Positions 31,352 to 42,781 of a DNA stretch of 45,475 bases are shown here, in pieces. A program made the translations under genes and the position numbers. The stretch covers positions 1 through 45,475 of the forward strand of contig JAEYWK010000065.1 of the NCBI GenBank assembly GCA_023431345.1, in the 5' to 3' direction. The stretch's first letter is position 1. Each line of letters opens with the position of its first letter. This DNA is from Pseudomonadota bacterium (GTDB lineage Bacteria > Myxococcota_A > Polyangia > Polyangiales > Polyangiaceae). The notes beneath the pieces are model-generated. The model saw nothing but the letters and a program-made list of their open reading frames with translations, was not told the origin of the DNA and ran no database searches.

Positions 31352-31365
31352 CTCTTCGCGAAGAG
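31352..31365. repeat. Perfect 14-bp palindrome in a pyrimidine-rich gap
   Basis: CTCTTCGCGAAGAG is perfectly symmetric. It follows a 50-bp stretch of almost pure C/T on the plus strand (about 31290-31350) in the 199-bp gap between the ROK gene and the next plus-strand gene. It may be an operator or only a chance palindrome. Confidence 0.5.
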
Positions 31366-31384
31366 CGGCCGAGCGCCTGGCAGC

Positions 31385-31780
31385 GTGGTAGACTCCGAGG
31401 TGGAATCTGCCTCGAGCTTCCTCAAGACCTGGCTGATCGCGACGCTGCTGATCGTCGCCTACGCCTGGGTCGACTTGAGGGTGAATCCGCATTTGGCACT
31501 CGAGACGAGCTTCACGCTGACCCCGGACATCCATCGCATCTCGGATCTCCTGGACTGGGGCGGGCGGCTGCTCCACCACCGCGCGCTCGGTCTGCTCGTG
31601 CTCAACGCCGTCGCGCTCGGCGGCATCTCGGCGTTGCTCTGGCGCGGAGCCGCAACCATCGTGCACCGCCTGCGCGCTCCGCTCGACGGCAACCGGGTGA
31701 GTATCGTGCCCGCTTCGGTGCCGACGAGCGTGCCCCCGCCGCGCTCTGAGCCTCACCGCGACTCGATCGTCAGCCCTTGA
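31385..31780 (+). CDS. Small membrane protein of unknown function
   Basis: The 131-residue protein has one clear membrane segment (LKTWLIATLLIVAYAWVDL) near the N terminus and a second (LGLLVLNAVALGGISALLWRG) in the middle. A Pro/Ser-rich tail follows. I recognise no family. The start is uncertain: GTG at 31385 or GTG at 31400, both in frame, neither with a strong ribosome binding site. Its end overlaps the aminotransferase gene tail to tail by 11 bp. Confidence 0.55.
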   Translation: MVDSEVESASSFLKTWLIATLLIVAYAWVDLRVNPHLALETSFTLTPDIHRISDLLDWGGRLLHHRALGLLVLNAVALGGISALLWRGAATIVHRLRAPLDGNRVSIVPASVPTSVPPPRSEPHRDSIVSP

Positions 31781-32984
31781 GCCAACGACCGATACGCTCG
31801 CACGCTTCCGCGATGCGCGGCGGATCCTCGATGAGCGCGAAGCGCAAGTAACCTTCACCGCCCGCGCCGAAGCCGACGCCGGGTGAAGCGGCCACGTGAG
31901 CGCGCTCGATCAGGTCGATCACCGCCGCCATCGAGCCCCGCTCACGGAGGCCAGGCGGCAGCTCCGCCCAAACGAACATCGTACCGCTCGGCTCCGCCAC
32001 GTTCGTCCAACCCGCGCGATGAAGCCCATCGACCAGCGCCGTGGCGCGGGCCCGATAGAGCTCGCGGAGGCCGGTCGCGATGTGATCGCCGTTCGTCAGC
32101 GCCCAGGCCGCTGCGTACTGGAGCGGGGCGAAGGTCCCGTAGTCCAGGTACGTCTTCATGTGCGAAAGCGCGCCGATCATGCGTTGATTGCCGACCATGA
32201 AGGCGACCCGCCAGCCCGGCATGTTGTAGCTCTTCGACATCGAGAACACCTCGACCGCGAAGCGCTTCACCTCTTCACGATCGACCCCGCAATCGAAGAT
32301 GCTGGGCGAGAAGCGCGAACGGAAGTCGAGATCGGCGTAAGCCATGTCGTGCAGGAACAGCGCCCCCGAGCGCTGCACGACGCGCACCAGCTCCGTCATT
32401 TCGTCGCGCGAGATCACGCGACCGGTCGGGTTCTGGGGATAGTTGGCGATCACCAGCTTGGGCTTCTGCCCCCGCGCCTCGACGCGCGCGATCGCCTCCG
32501 CGACGGCCACGCCCGGGGCGAGCCCCGCGCGCGCCGAGTAGAACTCCACCTCGGAGCCCGCGATGAGCGGCGCCCCCGCGTGGATCGGGTAGCAAGGGTC
32601 GGGCGCGATCGTCACGTCGCCCGGGCCGAGTATGGCAAAGCACAGGTGACTCATGCCCTCCTTCGCGCCCATGGTGATGATCACCTCGCTCGCGGGATCG
32701 AACGTGACGCCGTAGCGTCGCGCGTACCAGGCCGCGCACGCCTGGCGCAGCTCGGGCACGCCGCGCCCGGGGTGATAGCGGTGATTCTTGGCGATGTCGG
32801 CCGAGGCGTGAAGAACGTCGACGATCTCTTGGGGTGTCCCGCGATCGGGGTTGCCTAGCCCGAGATCGATCAAGTCAGCGCCCGCCGCGACGACCTTGGC
32901 CTTGGCTGCATCCGTGGTCACGAACGCGTAGGGAGGGAGCGCGTCAGCGCGCAAGAAAGGCCAAGCCGGTTCGGGAAAAGTCAT
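31770..32984 (-). CDS. alaC: AlaC/LL-diaminopimelate-aminotransferase-like class I aminotransferase
   Basis: The 404-residue PLP enzyme resembles alanine transaminase AlaC and, more distantly, LL-diaminopimelate aminotransferase. DLGLGNPDRGTP is the N-terminal substrate loop, HRYHPGRGVPELRQA and GAKEGMSHL follow, and YPQNPTGR is the Asn-containing cofactor motif. The PLP-binding lysine is in SMSKSYNMPGWRVAFMVGN. Length is usual (about 400). The ATG at 32984 begins MTFPEPAWPF, which fits the family start better than the ATG 18 codons upstream. It is divergent from astA. A role in alanine or glutamate-linked amino acid metabolism is likely, with the exact substrate unproven. Confidence 0.85.
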   Translation of the reverse strand: MTFPEPAWPFLRADALPPYAFVTTDAAKAKVVAAGADLIDLGLGNPDRGTPQEIVDVLHASADIAKNHRYHPGRGVPELRQACAAWYARRYGVTFDPASEVIITMGAKEGMSHLCFAILGPGDVTIAPDPCYPIHAGAPLIAGSEVEFYSARAGLAPGVAVAEAIARVEARGQKPKLVIANYPQNPTGRVISRDEMTELVRVVQRSGALFLHDMAYADLDFRSRFSPSIFDCGVDREEVKRFAVEVFSMSKSYNMPGWRVAFMVGNQRMIGALSHMKTYLDYGTFAPLQYAAAWALTNGDHIATGLRELYRARATALVDGLHRAGWTNVAEPSGTMFVWAELPPGLRERGSMAAVIDLIERAHVAASPGVGFGAGGEGYLRFALIEDPPRIAEACERIGRWLKG

Positions 32985-33067
32985 CCTGAGCGGGGCCTTC
33001 CTTAACACGACTTGGCAACTTCGACAGGCCGAAAACACCTGGGCGTGCTAGCTCTGGCGCCGCTTTC

Positions 33068-34111
33068 ATGGTTACGGCGCGTTACGAAATCCGCGGGGCG
33101 GTGCCGACCGATCTGGACGAGCTCTTGCGGCTGGCTCGTCACCTGAACTCGGTGAATTTGCCCAACGAGCCCGGTCATATCGCGCGGCTGCTGGAGGCAT
33201 CCGAGAAGAGCTTTACGGCCCAGATCGAGAACCCGCGCCGGCGCAAGTACGTCTTTTTGATTCGGGACCTGGAGCGCGGGGAGGCCGTCGGAACCTCGAT
33301 GATCGTCGCTCAGCTCGGGCGGCGCGACGCGCCTTACATCTACCTCGACGTGAGCACGGAGGAGAAATACTCGAGCTCCACCGACCGCCACTTCCACCAT
33401 ACCGTGCTGCGCATCGGCTTCTCTTACGATGGTCCGACCGAGCTGGGCGGGCTCGTGGTGCACCCCGAGCACCGGCGCGTCGACGCGAAGCTCGGCCTGC
33501 TGATCTCGTACGTGCGCTTCTTGTTCATCGCGACGCACCGCGAGCTCTTCAAGGATCAGCTGCTCGCGGAGCTGATGCCACCGCTCGAGCCCGACGGCAC
33601 CAGCCACTTGTGGGAAGCCTTCGGGCGCCGCTTCACCGGCATGAGCTACGCCGACGCCGACCTGCGCTCGAGCGAAGACAAGACGTTCATTCGCGATCTG
33701 TTCCCGCGCGGCGAAGTCTACGCGAGCCTGCTGTCACACGAAGCGCAAGGCGTGATCGGCAAGGTTGGCGCGCAGACGCGCGGCGTCGAGCGCATGCTGC
33801 GGCGGGTGGGCTTTCGCTACGCGGAGCGCATCGATCCGTTCGACGGAGGGCCCCATTTCGTCGCGAACGCCGACGAAGTGACGCTGATTCAGCAAACCCG
33901 CAAGGCGACCTTGGCCGGCCTCCTCGACGACGCCGTCGAGCTGCCGGGGCCGCGCCACTTGGTCGCGCTGCCGCTCCGGCAAGCGCCCTTCTTTCGCGCC
34001 GCGGCGTGCCGGCTGCGAGAGACGGAGTCGGGCGTGCTGCTGCCCGCGAGCTTCGCGCAAGTGCTCGGCGCAGTCCGCGGCGACAGCGTGAGCCTGCTTC
34101 CCCTGCCCTGA
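33068..34111 (+). CDS. astA: Arginine N-succinyltransferase
   Basis: The 347-residue protein matches AstA, the first enzyme of the arginine succinyltransferase pathway (transfers succinyl from succinyl-CoA to arginine). Family segments are the A-V-P-T-D-L-D-E-L-L-R-L-A start, SSTDRHFHHTVLRIGFSYDGPTE, ELGGLVVHPEHRR (the acyl-CoA-binding region), DLFPRGEVYASLLSHEAQGVIGKV and the C-terminal F-D-G-G-P. The other ast genes are not adjacent, so it may act alone or elsewhere in the genome. A plausible alternative is a broader arginine or ornithine succinyltransferase. Start ATG 33068 lies 83 bp from the divergent aminotransferase start. Confidence 0.85.
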   Translation: MVTARYEIRGAVPTDLDELLRLARHLNSVNLPNEPGHIARLLEASEKSFTAQIENPRRRKYVFLIRDLERGEAVGTSMIVAQLGRRDAPYIYLDVSTEEKYSSSTDRHFHHTVLRIGFSYDGPTELGGLVVHPEHRRVDAKLGLLISYVRFLFIATHRELFKDQLLAELMPPLEPDGTSHLWEAFGRRFTGMSYADADLRSSEDKTFIRDLFPRGEVYASLLSHEAQGVIGKVGAQTRGVERMLRRVGFRYAERIDPFDGGPHFVANADEVTLIQQTRKATLAGLLDDAVELPGPRHLVALPLRQAPFFRAAACRLRETESGVLLPASFAQVLGAVRGDSVSLLPLP

Positions 34112-34126
34112 CGCGCGCTCGATGCG

Positions 34127-34936
34127 CTACAGCGTGCCCGCGAGGCCCAGCACCGCCCCCCGCGAGGTCACGGACACGAGCGGAAGGAGCGAGGTGCGCG
34201 CGGTGGGCGGAGGCGACTGCTCGTCGTAAGCGAACACGGCCGCGTCGATCGCCATCGCGCCGCCGATGCCGAGCAGAAAGCCGACGGCGGCGCCGCCCGC
34301 TTCACAGCCGTAGTCGTCGCAGCCACTGGCGGCGGTCGCGCCGACGAACGCCGCGGCCAGCGGCACGCCGAGCCGCACCCCCATGCTGGCGAAGGCGCGC
34401 CCGGGGTTCCCGTGCGCAAAATGAATGACGCCCGGCGCGAATTCGTAGCCGAGCAGGGCCGGCACCGAGAGCGCGGTCGTGTCGGCGCTACTGCCTTGCG
34501 ACAGACCGACGGCGCTCAGCGCAAGCAGCAGGGCCGCGCCGTCCGCGCTGAGGGTCTGCCAGCCGTACCAGCGCCGACGTGGGCGCACCGGCTCGTCGGC
34601 GTCGAGGTCGGCCTCCAGCTCGGGCGCGGTGCTGCGAGGCGCGAGCCGCTGCTGCTCGAGGGAAACGCGGGCGGGCCGCACCCCGGCGACCAGGCCGGGC
34701 GCGGCGGGGCCCTCGAGGAGCGGCTTCGTCGCCGCGCCGGGCGGCGCGGGCGGCGGCGCCGGCAAGGCTTCTTCTACCACCGGCGGCGTCGGCGCTAGCG
34801 GTGCCTCGCTCGGGGGCTCGCTGTCGTGCGGAGCTTCAGCGGAGAAGAGCGGCAGCTGAGCCGCCGCGCTCGTCGAGCGAAAGGAGCCGAGGAGCAGCAG
34901 GATCGCGGAGAGTCCTCGCGGCGACAACCAAGCCAT
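34127..34936 (-). CDS. Secreted or membrane protein of unknown function, Pro-rich linker
   Basis: The 269-residue protein has a signal peptide (MAWLSPRGLSAILLLLGSFRSTSAAA) and an Ala/Pro-rich linker (residues about 30-110). A C-terminal part begins WYGWQTLSADGAALLLALSAVG and has several hydrophobic stretches with a GCDDYGCEAGGAAVGFLLGIGG segment. The W-Y-G-W-Q-T-L opening recurs in other myxobacterial secreted proteins I have seen, but no function is known. The ATG at 34936 puts the signal peptide at the start; an in-frame ATG 9 codons before would not. It lies 51 bp downstream of lolD on the same strand and may belong to that operon. Confidence 0.55.
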   Translation of the reverse strand: MAWLSPRGLSAILLLLGSFRSTSAAAQLPLFSAEAPHDSEPPSEAPLAPTPPVVEEALPAPPPAPPGAATKPLLEGPAAPGLVAGVRPARVSLEQQRLAPRSTAPELEADLDADEPVRPRRRWYGWQTLSADGAALLLALSAVGLSQGSSADTTALSVPALLGYEFAPGVIHFAHGNPGRAFASMGVRLGVPLAAAFVGATAASGCDDYGCEAGGAAVGFLLGIGGAMAIDAAVFAYDEQSPPPTARTSLLPLVSVTSRGAVLGLAGTL

Positions 34937-34987
34937 GACGCTCGGCGCGCCGCTGGAAGTCAAGCGGGCGAGGGCAATCCAGGCGTT

Positions 34988-35728
<741 letters not shown>

Positions 35729-35736
35729 TCAGGTGC

Positions 35737-37508
35737 TCATTCGTAGCGGATGCCTTCGACGGGCCGCAAGCGGCTCGCCGCGACCGCCGGATAAACCGTA
35801 GCCAGGGTGGTGATGACGAGCGCAGCCAGCGCTACCAGCACGAAATCGGTCAAGTCGGCGGAGATGGGCAGGCGATCGACGTAGTACACGTCGGGGTCGA
35901 GCCGCAGACCGAACCAGGTCAGGCCCTTGATGGCGGCGAAACCAGTCGCGACGCCGAAGTACGTGCCGATGGCGCCGATCATCACGCCCTCGGTCATGAA
36001 GATCTGCAAGATCGCGTTGTCGCTCGCGCCGAGCGATTTCAAGATCGCGATCTCTTTGCTCTTCTCGGTGACCATCAACAAGAGCGTGCAAATGATGCAG
36101 AAGCTCGCCACCAAGATAGCGAGCGACAGGATCACGAAGGTCGCGATTTTTTCGAGCTTCAGGGCGCTGAACAAGTTTTTGTTCAGCTCCTTCCAGTCGC
36201 GCACGCGCACGTCGTCGCGCCTGACCTGCTGCTCGACGAGCGGCCTGACGGCGTCGACGCGCTCGGCGTCCTCCATCTTGACTTCGAGGGCGGTGATGTT
36301 CTGCTTCAAGTCCAAGAAATCTTGGGCCTCGTCGAGCCGCACGTACGCCTGGCTCGCATCGTACTCGTACATGCCGCTGTAGAAGATGGCCGCCACGCGG
36401 AAGCGGCGACTCTTCGGCATCAAGCCCATCGGGCCCAGATCGCCGATCGGCGACACCAGCGTGATCTCGTCGCCCACGTAGGCGTGCAGCGACTTGGCCA
36501 GCTCACGGCCGATCACGATGCCGGGGTAGGCGTCGGGCTCGTTCACGGCGTCCTTCACCGACGGGTCGAGCTCGCTGTCGAGCTTCTTGGTGAACGACTT
36601 CAGATCCGGTCCCTTGAGGTACACCTCGCCCCCGGGACCGAGCCCGATCGGCTCGTTGGGCGGCAAATTGGCCAGGCGCTTGGTGTCGTCGAGGTACTTG
36701 AACTGGCCGACCTCGATGTTGCTCATCAACTCGATGACGGTGCCGATCGTCTGCGTGTCGACGCCGCGCAGCAGCACGCCCGCGGTGTTCGACGCGCTCG
36801 AGGCCATCGCCTCCCCACCTGCCACCGGCGTCACCGCCTTCACCCCCGGCACGCCGCGCACGTCGTCGGCCAGGTCACGCCAATCGGTGAAGCCGCCCAC
36901 CTTCTTCGCCTCGAGCCGGACGTGGGCGTTGTTGCCCAAGATCTTGCGCTTCAGGTCCGCGCCGAAGCCGCCCATGATCGACACCACGACGCACAGGGCG
37001 AGCGCCGAGAGCGCGACGCCGCAGATCGACAGCACGGAAATTACGGTCAGAAAGCCGCTCTTGGTGGCGCGCACGTGGCGAGCGCCCACGAACGACACGA
37101 AGCCGCCGCGCTCGAGCAGATCCAAGAATAGCGGCACTGCCAGCGCAGACAGACCCACCATCAGGTTCATGCCGCCGAGCACCGTGCCGACGCGAACGAG
37201 CTGATGCCACAGCACGAAGGCGGTGCCCTTCGCCTCCGGCAAGAACCGCGTCCACGTACCGAGCCCGATGAACGCCGCCAAGTTCACGCCCGTGAACACC
37301 ATCAGCAGCACGCGCCAGAGACGCGACCCCAGGCGGCGCGACAGCGCGCGCAGGCCGACGAACAGCAGCCAGCCCAGCAGCCCGACGCCGAGCAGGACGA
37401 CCCCGATGCGGCCGTAGATGCCGATGGCGCCCCAAGCGCGCTCGATGAGCGTCTGGGGGATCTCCACCCGCGGAGGTTTGGCGATTTTGGCGATGGAGAG
37501 CAGGAGCA

Positions 37509-37512
<4 letters not shown>
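35737..37512 (-). CDS. lolC: LolC/E-type lipoprotein-release permease with N-terminal extension
   Basis: The 591-residue inner-membrane protein has the LolC/E core from about residue 142: a first membrane helix in GARHVRATKSGFLTVISVLSICGVALS, a periplasmic domain, and three C-terminal helices including VTEKSKEIAILKSLGASDNAILQIF and VYPAVAASRLRPVEGIRYE. The core is the usual size (about 420). Before it lie about 140 extra residues with three hydrophobic segments (about 33-58, 65-87, 105-135) not present in Escherichia coli LolC. It overlaps lysS by 4 bp and precedes lolD by 8 bp. The function of the extension is unknown. Confidence 0.88.
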
Positions 37513-39194
<1,682 letters not shown>

Positions 39195-39655
39195 TCTTTA
39201 TTTCCGTCTTCGCGCGACTCTTCCGAGCCGCGCCCGGCGTTTACCGCGAGAAAGAAGCCCCGTCTAGCAGCGCCCATTTGCGCCGCAGAAGCGCTATTTG
39301 GCCGCGCAATCCCGGCATCTTCCCCACGCCAATCCTTAAGCCCGAGGCGCAGCCATCCCCGAGCCGAGAACCGAAGCCTCACGCCAAGGACGGAGGTGTC
39401 ATGAGCGGTTGCGAGGCGCCGAGCTCGGCCGCGCTGACGTCAGTAGCCGTGCGGGCTGACGTCAGCAGTCGTGCGCTGCTCGAGCGACGCGCGCTGAAGC
39501 TCCACTCCGTCGGGTGACGCCGACGTGACACATTGCCGCCATTTTCGCCGGTGCGCGGAAAACTTCGAAGTGAAGGCAAACAAAATTCAGGCCATTATGC
39601 CTTAAGGGTTGAGAAGCATCGTTACCAATCGCAAATCAGTTCAGTGCAAAGACTT
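39195..39655. promoter_or_regulatory. Intergenic regulatory region between lysS and the DUF1592 gene
   Basis: This 461-bp gap is the longest in the window and drives two divergent units. It holds a tandem pair of 22-bp repeats with palindromic CTGACGTCAG cores (39433-39476). Closer to the DUF1592 gene is a clearly A/T-richer stretch (about 39530-39655), including ACTTCGAAGT, a 10-bp palindrome near 39562-39571. No coding potential, RNA gene or sure promoter box was found. A TTGAGA at 39609-39614 is a weak -35 candidate only. Confidence 0.55.
39433..39476. repeat. Tandem 22-bp repeats with CTGACGTCAG palindromes
   Basis: Copies at 39433-39454 and 39455-39476 both begin GCTGACGTCAG and end GTGCG, differing at a few inner positions. 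Each contains the perfect 10-bp palindrome CTGACGTCAG, and the two centres are 22 bp apart, close to two helical turns. That layout is expected of cooperative dimer binding by a transcription factor. The regulator is not known. Confidence 0.75.
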
Positions 39656-41422
39656 GTGAAGCAGAGCTCGCGCCACACCGCGCTCATCCTCGCTGGCGGG
39701 GCCCTCGTCGCGGCGAGCGCAGGGCTACTTGGTTGTGAGGCCAAGATCGAAGGCGAGTTGCCCGCAGCGCTGCCTGGAACGGGCCCCGGTGCTGGGCCAT
39801 CGGGTGGGCCCGGCGGTCCTGGTCCAGGCAATGGCGCAGCCGGCGGCGGCGGCGGCGGCACCGTTCCCATGACCACGCCGCCCGTGACGCGCCTGCCCGA
39901 GGCTTCGCCGTGCGTAACGGGCAACCCTGGCCCCCGCGCGCTACGGCGCCTGACCGCGGCCGAGTACAGCGCGACGATTCAGGACCTCTTCGGCGATCCG
40001 AACGTGCCGCTCACGTCCGTGTTCAGCGATCCGTCCGTGCTGGGCTTCAGCGTCGACAATCAAGCGCTGGTCATTCAGGGCCTTGGCGCGCAGCAGCTGA
40101 TGGATCAAGCGGAGTCGGTGGCGCACTGGGCGGTGACGACGCAGCTTCACAGGCTGACGAACTGCACGACGAACGACGCCGGGTGCCGGCAGAGCTTCAT
40201 CCGTGACTTCGGCAAGCGCGCTCATCGCGCGCCGCTGACGGACGCCGAGGTCAGCGCGTACGAGCAGCTGTTCACGGCGGAGGCCTCGTTCAACGACGGC
40301 GTCGAGGCCGTCACGAGCGCGATGCTGCAGTCCCCCTACTTCCTCTATCGCCGCGAGCTCGGCGCTGCCGCCGGCGACGGTTACGAGCTCTCGGGCCACG
40401 AGCTTGCCAGCGCCCTGTCGTATCTGTTCACGCGCAGCATGCCGGACGCAGAGCTGCTGGCGGCGGCCGACTCGGGCCGCTTGAGCGACGCCACGGAGCT
40501 GGAGCGCCAGGCCGAGCGGCTGCTGAACTCACCGCGCGGCCACCAAGCGGTGATCGGCTTCCTCCGCGATTGGCTGGGGCTTTCGAAGCTCGACACCATC
40601 GCCAAGGACGACACGGTCTTCAAGCTGGAGCCCGCGCTGCGCAAAGCGATGGGAGACGAGACGCGGCGGCTCTTCGACGACGCCGTCTTCAACCAGAACG
40701 CCTCGTTCTCTTCACTGCTGACCACGCGCAATACGTTCGTGAACCGCACCCTCGCGACGCACTACGGCTTCGACAACGCGGGCAGCCTCGGTGACGAGCT
40801 CGTCCCGGTGATGATCGATCCCGCCAAGCGAGACGCCGGCATCTTGGCGCAAGGCGGCCTGCTCACGGCGCTCGCCACGGCGTCCGAGTCATCCCCCGTG
40901 CAGCGCGGAAAGATGGTCCGCGTCCGGCTCCTGTGCCAAGACCTGCCCCCGCCGCCGCCCGACGTGGACACGGCGCTCAAGCCCTCCCCGGGCGCGACCA
41001 CGACGCGCGAGCACTTCGCGGCCCACGCGGATAACCCGGTGTGCGCGTCGTGTCATCGCTTGATGGATCCGATCGGCTACGGCTTCGAGCACTACGACGC
41101 CTTCGGCCGACGCCGCGAGCAAGAGAACGGCCACCCCATCGACGCCAGCGGCAGCGTGGTCGGCCTCGACGGCAGCGACGCGCCCTTCACCGGGCTGTCG
41201 GGGCTGACGAGCTTCCTGACCACTCAAGCCAACGACGAAGTCAACGCTTGCCTGGTTCGCTACTGGTCGTACTTCGCGTTCGGCGCCGCCGGATGGGAGG
41301 AAGACCAGTGCACCTACGACGCCATCTCCCAGCAAGCCAAGACCGACGGCTTTGCCATCAAGTCGGTCGTGAAAGCCATCTTGAAGACGGCGCGCTTCTC
41401 GCGCCGAGCCGCTGATCAATGA
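39656..41422 (+). CDS. DUF1592-family secreted protein with CxxCH motif
   Basis: The predicted 588-residue lipoprotein starts at a GTG (39656), giving MKQSSRHTALILAGGALVAA...GLLGC with lipobox GLLGC. A Gly/Pro-rich linker follows, then the DUF1587, DUF1595, DUF1592, DUF1588 and DUF1585 domain order. Landmarks are RALRRLTAAEYSATIQDLFG, RAHRAPLTDAEVSAYEQLF, YELSGHELASALSYLF and DAGILAQGGLLTALATASESSPVQRG. CASCH in the DUF1588 part is a cytochrome-c-type CxxCH motif next to RLMDPIGYGFEHYDAFG. Such proteins pair with DUF1552 proteins in Myxococcota and Planctomycetes; their substrates are unknown. The final ATGA overlaps the DUF1552 gene. Confidence 0.85.
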   Translation: MKQSSRHTALILAGGALVAASAGLLGCEAKIEGELPAALPGTGPGAGPSGGPGGPGPGNGAAGGGGGGTVPMTTPPVTRLPEASPCVTGNPGPRALRRLTAAEYSATIQDLFGDPNVPLTSVFSDPSVLGFSVDNQALVIQGLGAQQLMDQAESVAHWAVTTQLHRLTNCTTNDAGCRQSFIRDFGKRAHRAPLTDAEVSAYEQLFTAEASFNDGVEAVTSAMLQSPYFLYRRELGAAAGDGYELSGHELASALSYLFTRSMPDAELLAAADSGRLSDATELERQAERLLNSPRGHQAVIGFLRDWLGLSKLDTIAKDDTVFKLEPALRKAMGDETRRLFDDAVFNQNASFSSLLTTRNTFVNRTLATHYGFDNAGSLGDELVPVMIDPAKRDAGILAQGGLLTALATASESSPVQRGKMVRVRLLCQDLPPPPPDVDTALKPSPGATTTREHFAAHADNPVCASCHRLMDPIGYGFEHYDAFGRRREQENGHPIDASGSVVGLDGSDAPFTGLSGLTSFLTTQANDEVNACLVRYWSYFAFGAAGWEEDQCTYDAISQQAKTDGFAIKSVVKAILKTARFSRRAADQ

Positions 41423-42762
41423 GCAAGACCATGCAAGCCCTCTCTCGCCGCACCTGGCTCAAGACTCTCGCCGCCGGCACGGCGCTGATGCCGTTCCTCG
41501 ATCTCGAGACGCCCGCCGCGCAGGCCGCCATCGCCGGTCCGGCCAAGCGCGTGCTGCTCTTCTGCACGATGGCGACCGTGCCGGAGATCTGGAAGCCGAC
41601 CAGCGTCAGCTCCGAGAACACGTTCACGCTGGCAGAGAGCACGGCGCCGCTCGACGCCATTCGCCCGCACTTGGTGATGGTGGAGGGCATGCCGAGCGGC
41701 AATCCGGGCGACAATCACGGCAGCCCCGACGCGCTGACGGGCCTGGGTTTCGGCGCGTCCGGCCAAGCTCAGCTGATCTCGGTCGATCAGTTCATCGCGG
41801 ATCGTCTCGCAGCGGGCGGCGTCAGGTCCTCCATTCCGTCGCTGCTACTCGGCGCTGACACGACCGTCAGCGGCGGCAAGACGATGTTCAACCGCGCCAA
41901 CAACCTCTCGACCATCAGCTCGCCGCTGTCGGCGTTCAAGGCGGTCTTCGGCGGTGGCGCCCCCGCGGGCGGTTCAGGCGGCGGCGACTCGATGGCGACC
42001 GAGCAGCTGCTGAAGCGCCGCAAGAGCACGCTCGATCTGATCTCGGGCCAGCTCCAGACCTTGCGCCAGAACGTGGGCAGTGAAGCGCGCGATCGCCTCG
42101 ACCTTCACCTGCAATCAGTGCGACAAATCGAAGGCCGGCTGACGCCGGGCGCCGACGGCGGCGGGCAGATCGAGCAGATCGCGGGCTGCGGAAAAGAGTT
42201 GGTCGCTACCGACAACACGACGGACGTGCTCAAGGCCAATCTCATGCACCTCGACATCGCCGTGACCGCGCTCGCGTGCAACGCGACGCGCGTCGCCGCG
42301 GTTCAGTTCGGCTCCGATCAGGCGCTGCAGGTGGACCTGCCGGAGATCGGTCTGCAAGGCGACGAGCACGGCTTGATGATTCACTCGGGCGCCGGTGACG
42401 GCTTCAAGAAGCTGATCGCGCTGGAGAAATGGCTATCGCAGCGCTTCGTCGACGTGGTCAAGCGGCTGGAAATGACGCCGGACCCGGACGGCGGCGGCAG
42501 CATGCTCGACAGCACCCTGGTCGTCTGGGCGCGCGACATGGGCGACGGCGCCGCGCACAACCAACAATCGATGCGCTTCGTGCTCGCGGGCAGCAAGTAC
42601 TTGAAGAAGGATCCGAAGGGTCGCTACATCGATTTCAAGGGCGGCGCTCGCCACGAGCGAGTGCTGCTCAGCATGTGCGAAGCGATGGGCATCACCGACT
42701 TCAAGGGCTTCGGCGATCCGAACATGCCCAACAAGGCGCCGCTGACCGAGCTGCGCGCGTAG
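41419..42762 (+). CDS. DUF1552 secreted protein with Tat-type signal
   Basis: The 447-residue protein has a twin-arginine signal (S-R-R-T-W-L-K near residue 9, then LAAGTALMPFLDLE), so it is probably exported folded. The rest matches DUF1552: KRVLLFCTMATVPEIWKP, PHLVMVEGMPSGNPGDNHGSPDALTG, and a C-terminal H-S-G-A-G...W-A-R-D-M-G-D-G-A-x-H region. The family occurs next to DUF1592 proteins, and a hydrolase or oxidoreductase role has been suggested but not shown. It begins by ATGA overlap with the upstream gene, so both form one operon. Confidence 0.85.
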   Translation: MSKTMQALSRRTWLKTLAAGTALMPFLDLETPAAQAAIAGPAKRVLLFCTMATVPEIWKPTSVSSENTFTLAESTAPLDAIRPHLVMVEGMPSGNPGDNHGSPDALTGLGFGASGQAQLISVDQFIADRLAAGGVRSSIPSLLLGADTTVSGGKTMFNRANNLSTISSPLSAFKAVFGGGAPAGGSGGGDSMATEQLLKRRKSTLDLISGQLQTLRQNVGSEARDRLDLHLQSVRQIEGRLTPGADGGGQIEQIAGCGKELVATDNTTDVLKANLMHLDIAVTALACNATRVAAVQFGSDQALQVDLPEIGLQGDEHGLMIHSGAGDGFKKLIALEKWLSQRFVDVVKRLEMTPDPDGGGSMLDSTLVVWARDMGDGAAHNQQSMRFVLAGSKYLKKDPKGRYIDFKGGARHERVLLSMCEAMGITDFKGFGDPNMPNKAPLTELRA

Positions 42763-42781
42763 GGCCCCTTAGGTCGCGCTC

